Assembly (NCBI GenBank): GCA_964450355.1
Contig: CAYVDH010000067.1
Coordinates: forward strand, 1-17,192
Length of the DNA: 17,192 nt
Direction: 5' to 3'
From: CAYVDH01 sp964450355
Lineage (GTDB): Bacteria > Bacteroidota > Bacteroidia > NS11-12g > UBA955
The notes beneath the pieces were generated by a model. That model saw nothing but the letters and a program-made list of their open reading frames with translations. It was not told the origin of the DNA and did no database searches. The position numbers and the translations under genes were made by a program. Below, piece after piece: positions 14,492 through 17,192 of this stretch. Every line of letters begins with the position of its first letter. Positions within the stretch are counted from its first letter, which is position 1.

Positions 14492-14518
14492 AATGAATAA
14501 ATTAATTTGAACGCTCTT
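14401..14518. repeat. 11-bp inverted repeat straddling the start of the gene at 14491
   Basis: AAGAGCGTTCA at 14401-14411 is exactly repeated in inverse orientation (TGAACGCTCTT) at 14508-14518. One arm lies in codons about 27-30 of the sorting-domain-like gene and the other 17 nt upstream of its ATG. The arms are 96 nt apart. They could fold the mRNA start or be a paired protein-binding site, or be chance. Confidence 0.35.
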
Positions 14519-14537
14519 GTCCTTTTAGACGATATGA

Positions 14538-14573
14538 AAATAAATTTAGTTTCAATAGGAACTAAATTTATTT
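14538..14573 (-). terminator. 14-bp perfect hairpin, likely end of the ABC-transporter operon
   Basis: AAATAAATTTAGTT (14538-14551) and AACTAAATTTATTT (14560-14573) form a perfect 14-bp stem with an 8-nt loop, extendable by a U-G pair. It lies 32 nt past the stop of the gene at 14606 and before the gene at 14491, both on the minus strand. The stem is AT-rich and only four Ts follow on the minus strand, so it is a weak intrinsic terminator or an mRNA 3'-end stabiliser. The rest of 14492-14605 shows no gene. Confidence 0.5.
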
Positions 14574-14605
14574 CTAAAGCTCACATTTTCAGAGTGATAA
14601 AAAAT

Positions 14606-15250
14606 TTAAGTTAATTTATTTAAACTGTCTTTACCGCTGCTATATAAATAATACCCAAAAAACAATTTACCTAATGGTAAAAATAAGAAATTAGAATTAT
14701 CACTAAATAAAATAATAAGAAAAATGAATCCAGAAAAAAGAAGGATTATTTTTCCCCAATTCATTCTTGAATTAGCCTTTGATATCAATTCTTCTTTAGT
14801 TTTTTCTAAATTAATTAAATCAAAATCATCTAAAGTTTTAATTTTTTCTTTTATTTCTTCATCAGAAAATCCTTCAGATTTTAAACTTAAATAACTGTTC
14901 ATTTTAAATTCTTCATTGAATTTTTCAAATTCAGAATTATTATCAATATCAATACCATTTGATTTCAAGTTTTCTACAATTTGTTCAAAAGTGAAGCCTT
15001 CATTATATAAGGTCTGAATGTAATTATGTATTTCTTCTTTTGTGTGTGTTACTGGCTTGTTTTCAATGTTATTTTTAGTTATCTGTGTTAGTTTCTCAGT
15101 GATGCTTAATGCCAAATCCATTTCACCTCTTTTTATCAATTCTTTTTGCAATACAGGAATTGAACTCAATTCTAATTCATCCAATTCATTGCATAATTTC
15201 TTTAGCTGGATTAAGCTTGCACTTGCATAATATTTTTCAATGTTTTCCAT
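14606..15250 (-). CDS. Membrane-anchored protein with duplicated helical motif, unknown function
   Basis: A 214-residue protein with no recognised family. I placed the start at ATG 15248-15250, 5 nt after the ABC-transporter stop. A longer in-frame start would overlap that gene and add an unconvincing tail. Residues 1-55 are a helical module (YYASASLIQLKKLCNELDEL... LQKELIKRG). Residues 75-98 and 119-142 repeat one motif: YIQTLYNEGFTFEQIVENLK and YLSLKSEGFSDEEIKEKIK share L-x3-EGF-x3-(E)-I-x3-(I/L)K. Two hydrophobic helices at about 165-183 and 187-203 (WGKIILLFSGFIFLIILF and LFLPLGKLFFGYYLY) place the C-terminus in the membrane, with the charged N-terminal part probably cytoplasmic. Tight spacing behind the exporter gene suggests co-expression; any functional link is inference. 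Confidence 0.7.
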   Translation of the reverse strand: MENIEKYYASASLIQLKKLCNELDELELSSIPVLQKELIKRGEMDLALSITEKLTQITKNNIENKPVTHTKEEIHNYIQTLYNEGFTFEQIVENLKSNGIDIDNNSEFEKFNEEFKMNSYLSLKSEGFSDEEIKEKIKTLDDFDLINLEKTKEELISKANSRMNWGKIILLFSGFIFLIILFSDNSNFLFLPLGKLFFGYYLYSSGKDSLNKLT

Positions 15251-15255
15251 TGTTA

Positions 15256-17031
15256 TTAATTGATTTCTTGTAATTGGTGCATGTCGCAATAATACCCTTT
15301 TTTTAATAATAATTCATCGTGATTTCCACGTTCCATGATTTGTCCATCGGCAAGTGAAATGATGGTATTGGCATTTTTCACACTGCTAGTTTTATGCGAA
15401 ATAATGACACAGGTTTTTCCAAATAAATTGGTATTTAAATTAGTTAAGATGATTTTTTCTGTTTCTACATCTACTGAAGATAAGCAATCGTCTAATACAA
15501 TCAATTCAGGGTTTTTTATCAATGCTCTAGCAATTGCTATCCTTTGTTTTTGACCTCCAGACAATGTGATCCCTCTTTCGCCTACCATGGTTTCATAATG
15601 ATCTTTAAATCCAATGATGTCTTGATGAACATGAGCAAGTTTAGCAGCATTCTCTATATCTTCTTGAGATGGAATAAAATTTAGTCCAAAAATGATGTTG
15701 TTTTTAATGGTATCTGAAAACAAAAATACATCTTGTGGAACATAAGCGATTTGATTTCTGTATTGTTCTAAATTGATGTCCTTAATATTTTCATTGTCTA
15801 TTATCACTTCGCCTTCATCACATTCTATTAATCTGAGTAAAAGCAAAGCTAAGGTAGTCTTCCCACTTCCAGTTTGTCCCATAATTCCGATTGTTTTGCC
15901 TTTTCCAATGGTTAAATCGATGTTTTTCAAAGCAAATTCATTTTTCTTAGGATATGTATAACTGACATTCTTGAATGCTATTTCATTTTTAAATTCAAAT
16001 GCATTCAAGTTATTATTGACAATTTCAGGTGTTAAATTCAAAAATTCATTGATTCTGGTTTGCGATGCCGAAGCTCTTTGTATTAAACTAGTAATCCAAC
16101 CTAAACTTGCAACGGGCCAAGTTAATAAGTTCACATAAATCACAAATTCAGCAATATTGCCATAAGTAAAAGTCCCTTCGATGACACCTTTACCACCTAA
16201 ATACACCGTAATTAATGTGCTTAAACTGACTAGCAACATCATCATAGGATTAAAGGCAGATTCTACTTTGGTTAAACTCATTTTTAATTCGCGATAGTTT
16301 TCACTTTCTAATTGCATTTTGTGTTCAAAATGTTTTTCTGCAGCAAAGGATTTGATGATTCTAATGCCTGAAAACGTCTCTTGAGCCAAAGAAGTAACAT
16401 CGCTCAGTTTTTCTTGAATCAAATCACTTTTTTTATTCATGATGTTGCTAATTAGATAAATGGATACAGACAACACCGGAAGTGGTAATAAAATATAGAT
16501 ACTCAACTCCATGTTTACACTGAACATCATGTAAATAACAAACACAAAAGTGAAAATTAAATTGATTAAATACATGATCACAGGACCTAAATACATTCGC
16601 ACTTTGCTCACATCATCGCTAATTCTATTCATTAAATCGCCAGTAAAGTTTTGTCTGTAAAAGTTAAATGAAAGCTCTTGGTATTTTTTAAAAATATTGT
16701 TTTTTAAATCAAACTCAATTTTCCTAGACATGACAATGATAGTTTGCCTCATTAAAAACATAAAAAAACCCTTGATGATGGCAGAAATTAAAATTAATAG
16801 AGCAAAAAACAAAGTGTTATTGATTAACTTTCCGCTGATGTTGCTGTATGCTTTGCTGTTTTTTACTGCATTTAATAAATTGGATTGTAATTCTATTTGA
16901 TTCAAAGCTTGCCTCACAAAGTAGGGCATAGCAACTGTAAAAAGATTAGATAAAATGACAAAACAGATTCCTGAGATAAGTAACCATTTGTATTTTATAA
17001 AAAAATGATTGAGAGTAAATAAAGATTTCAA
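15256..17031 (-). CDS. ABC exporter half-transporter (fused permease and ATPase, MdlA/YheI-like)
   Basis: This 591-residue protein joins a six-helix type IV exporter membrane domain (about 1-330) to one nucleotide-binding domain. The membrane domain includes NFTGDLMNRISDDVSKVRMY in the first intracellular loop and ETFSGIRIIKSFAAEKHF. In the ATPase domain I see Walker A GQTGSGKTT (from about 385), the Q-loop YVPQDVF, signature LSGGQKQ (about 490-496), Walker B LIVLDD (D514) and the switch His H546. The residue after Walker B is Asp515 instead of the catalytic Glu, as in the degenerate partner of heterodimeric exporters such as MdlA or BmrC. No second half-transporter is in the window. The start is TTG at 17029-17031, since the next Met (35) lies inside the first helix. 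Substrate is unknown. Confidence 0.9.
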   Translation of the reverse strand: MKSLFTLNHFFIKYKWLLISGICFVILSNLFTVAMPYFVRQALNQIELQSNLLNAVKNSKAYSNISGKLINNTLFFALLILISAIIKGFFMFLMRQTIIVMSRKIEFDLKNNIFKKYQELSFNFYRQNFTGDLMNRISDDVSKVRMYLGPVIMYLINLIFTFVFVIYMMFSVNMELSIYILLPLPVLSVSIYLISNIMNKKSDLIQEKLSDVTSLAQETFSGIRIIKSFAAEKHFEHKMQLESENYRELKMSLTKVESAFNPMMMLLVSLSTLITVYLGGKGVIEGTFTYGNIAEFVIYVNLLTWPVASLGWITSLIQRASASQTRINEFLNLTPEIVNNNLNAFEFKNEIAFKNVSYTYPKKNEFALKNIDLTIGKGKTIGIMGQTGSGKTTLALLLLRLIECDEGEVIIDNENIKDINLEQYRNQIAYVPQDVFLFSDTIKNNIIFGLNFIPSQEDIENAAKLAHVHQDIIGFKDHYETMVGERGITLSGGQKQRIAIARALIKNPELIVLDDCLSSVDVETEKIILTNLNTNLFGKTCVIISHKTSSVKNANTIISLADGQIMERGNHDELLLKKGYYCDMHQLQEIN

Positions 17032-17036
17032 TGAGG

Positions 17037-17044
17037 CAAATTTA
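17037..17044 (-). promoter_or_regulatory. -7 promoter element (TAAATTTG) containing the upstream stop codon
   Basis: On the minus strand TAAATTTG matches TAnnTTTG. Its first three bases are the TAA stop of the partial gene at the right edge. Five bases (CCTCA) separate it from the TTG start of the ABC transporter, copying the arrangement before the CCA-adding enzyme. No -33 element is evident. Confidence 0.5.
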
Positions 17045-17192
17045 AAGATTTTGATTTTTTAAATAATTATAAAATTCTTCTTGAGATCTTATTTTAGGCA
17101 ATTTGGCTTTGACGTATTGATTGAGTTGATGTTCATCAATTTCTCTGGCCTTACAATTGTCGTTTAATTGTATTTCTATTAATTTGTTTAAA
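17042..17192 (-). CDS. C-terminal end of an unidentified protein (partial, cut by window edge)
   Basis: The minus strand from 17191 down to the TAA at 17042-17044 is open for 49 codons and reads as protein: a lysine/glutamate-rich helical tail with REIDEHQLNQYVKAKLPKI and ending EEFYNYLKNQNL. The codon choice matches its neighbours. The start is beyond the window, and I do not recognise the family from this fragment. The gap to the ABC transporter start is 10 nt, and its stop codon is shared with the transporter's -7 element, so the two may also be co-transcribed. Confidence 0.6.
   Translation of the reverse strand, partial: LNKLIEIQLNDNCKAREIDEHQLNQYVKAKLPKIRSQEEFYNYLKNQNL

Noticed and set aside
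15251..15289. Longer start for the 214-residue membrane protein
   Set aside because: It would overlap the ABC transporter end, and the residues do not fit the helical module. The ATG at 15250 lies 5 nt after the transporter stop, which fits operon spacing.

Overview
The window reads as chromosomal DNA of a low-GC member of the Bacteroidota. The evidence is the repeated Bacteroidota-type -7 promoter element TAnnTTTG in front of genes, the near absence of Shine-Dalgarno sequences, a group III truncated haemoglobin, a RecQ with a displaced zinc cluster, and a small protein that resembles a type IX secretion sorting domain. I cannot name a genus. No mobile element, CRISPR array, rRNA or tRNA gene was seen. 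Genes are packed tightly, and every complete gene looks intact.

Left part (1-8524): two GT-B glycosyltransferases lie downstream of recQ on the minus strand, linked by out-of-frame overlaps of 4 and 22 bp. Divergent from recQ on the plus strand are a truncated haemoglobin and a Wzx-type flippase, then, behind its own promoter-like element, a Wzz-type chain-length protein and a Wzy/WaaL-type polymerase or ligase. Together these supply much of a surface polysaccharide pathway (sugar transfer, flipping, length control, polymerisation or ligation). No initiating sugar-phosphate transferase, outer-membrane Wza or tyrosine kinase is visible.

Middle part (8514-14072): a lipoprotein amidohydrolase (minus) overlaps the wzy tail by 11 bp and is divergent from a CCA-adding tRNA nucleotidyltransferase. 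Behind the latter come a pRiA4b ORF-3-like protein with an acidic tail, a PhnP-like metallo-beta-lactamase-fold hydrolase and a cytoplasmic serine hydrolase. The last three are separated by 1-2 nt and look like one operon.

Right part (14075-17192, all minus): the C-terminal end of an unidentified gene enters from the right edge. It is followed by an ABC exporter half-transporter, a small membrane-anchored protein with a duplicated helical motif, a hairpin, and a 138-residue protein resembling a T9SS sorting domain.

The most interesting signal is regulatory. Four perfect TAnnTTTG elements and one near match sit only 4-7 nt before start codons, which predicts leaderless mRNAs. Two of these starts are TTG, and in two cases the stop codon of the upstream gene forms the first bases of the -7 element. 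I did not find a clearly new multi-gene system. The gene content is mostly ordinary Bacteroidota housekeeping and envelope biology with some unusual architectures.
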